A stretch of DNA of 20,000 nt from Glandiceps talaboti (Eukaryota; Hemichordata; Enteropneusta; Spengelidae): assembly GCF_964340395.1 (NCBI RefSeq), contig NC_135557.1, forward strand, positions 9,595,460-9,615,459, given 5' to 3'. The position numbers were made by a program, and so were the translations under genes. Under the pieces are notes generated by a model. It had not been told where the DNA came from, ran no database searches, and worked only from the letters and a program-made list of their open reading frames with translations. Shown here in pieces: positions 19,458 through 20,000 of the stretch; the stretch's first letter is position 1; each line of letters opens with the position of its first letter.

Positions 19458-19783
19458 TAAATTGAGTAACAAATGCTAACCTTGGATAGATGTTACATGA
19501 GCGCATTGCAAGTTAGTTTTCACTAGCTATGTGTGATACAACGTCGCAGAGAGACTGTGCATTTTACGCTTTAAGTAAAATCTCAATATTTAGTACATGA
19601 CAATAGAAGTGTTGTTTTTTGGAAATAGTTTAAATGCTATAATATTAAAAACATAAAAAATGAAACTTAATATCAAGTTTTGAATTACGAATCAAATCAA
19701 TAGAATAAATAAAAAAGTTTTATGTTCTCAAGTAACTTGTCAATTATTATTGTCGGACAGTACAACATACGGCAAAAGCTATG

Positions 19784-19788
19784 AAAAA
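19784..19788 (-). terminator. Pol III T-run terminator, copy D
   Basis: Five T on the minus strand, six bases past the discriminator of copy D. Confidence 0.7.
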
Positions 19789-19793
19789 TAGCA

Positions 19794-19864
19794 TGCATTG
19801 GCCGGGAATCGAACCCGGGCCTCCCGCGTGGCAGGCGAGAATTCTACCACTGAACCACCAGTGC
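19794..19864 (-). tRNA. tRNA-Gly (GCC), copy D, acceptor-stem variant
   Basis: Equal to copy C except T4 to C (plus base 19861), which turns the fourth acceptor pair into a C4-A69 mismatch. The A box, B box, anticodon GCC and five-T terminator are intact, so it should be transcribed, but acceptor stability and processing may suffer. Confidence 0.93.
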
Positions 19865-20000
19865 TTTACATTTCTCTTATTAACACCTTTTACTATCTTT
19901 ATATTTTGATTATTTTTACCATGATCGCCAGAGACATCATCCGAGATTCAATATCAACTCACCTTGTCTTGATTAGTAATAAACATTAATATCTCAAAGA

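Larger units (their letters stand above)
19456..20000. repeat. tRNA-Gly tandem unit D, cut by window edge
   Basis: To 19577 it is identical to unit B (16135-16257). From 19578 it follows unit C (17758 onward: aaatctcaatatttagtacatg). It lacks four bases (attg) before the tRNA relative to C. Confidence 0.88.

Overview
The window looks like AT-rich, low-gene-density metazoan nuclear DNA, probably from an invertebrate. The evidence is eukaryotic tRNA-Gly(GCC) genes with internal A and B boxes, a 5'-truncated LINE with an ATTC-type 3' tail, abundant tetranucleotide microsatellites, and GT/AG-type splice signals without long open frames. I cannot name the species. Almost every long open frame, including all the Met-Tyr-Val-Cys and Ile-His-Thr-Tyr repeat frames, is translated microsatellite and not a gene.

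Positions 1-13486 are mostly single-copy intergenic or intronic DNA broken up by microsatellites: TA, TG, ACTC, TACA, ATCT, AGTC, ATC/CAC and AAC. Small signals stand out here. They are two diverged inverted copies of one element (about 345-490 and 1765-1880), a pogo/Tigger-like terminal-repeat end (1290-1366), an X-box-like promoter followed by a plausible first coding exon (3561-3826), a well-bounded candidate exon with a strong splice donor (5420-5685), a degenerate tRNA-Gly-like sequence (7752-7826), and two divergent protein-like open frames (11971-12489). None of these is proven to be a gene.

Positions 13487-20000 are the main structure: a tandem array of at least four units, each carrying one tRNA-Gly(GCC) gene on the minus strand, at 14416, 16454, 17978 and 19794. 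The units are related but rearranged, and are separated by long TACA arrays. Between units A and B, and again between C and D, lies the same 3' fragment of a non-LTR retrotransposon, about 760 bp, differing by one A in a homopolymer. A block of about 1.3 kb (TACA, LINE, TACA, start of the tRNA unit) has therefore been copied recently. Unit D is a mosaic whose beginning matches B and whose remainder matches C.

Only tRNA copy C matches the canonical tRNA-Gly(GCC) sequence at every position. Copies A and B carry changes at the conserved T-loop/B-box positions 58 and 57, and D has an acceptor-stem mismatch. The array shows birth and decay of a tRNA gene family driven by unequal recombination, with retrotransposon and microsatellite DNA carried along. 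It continues beyond the right edge.
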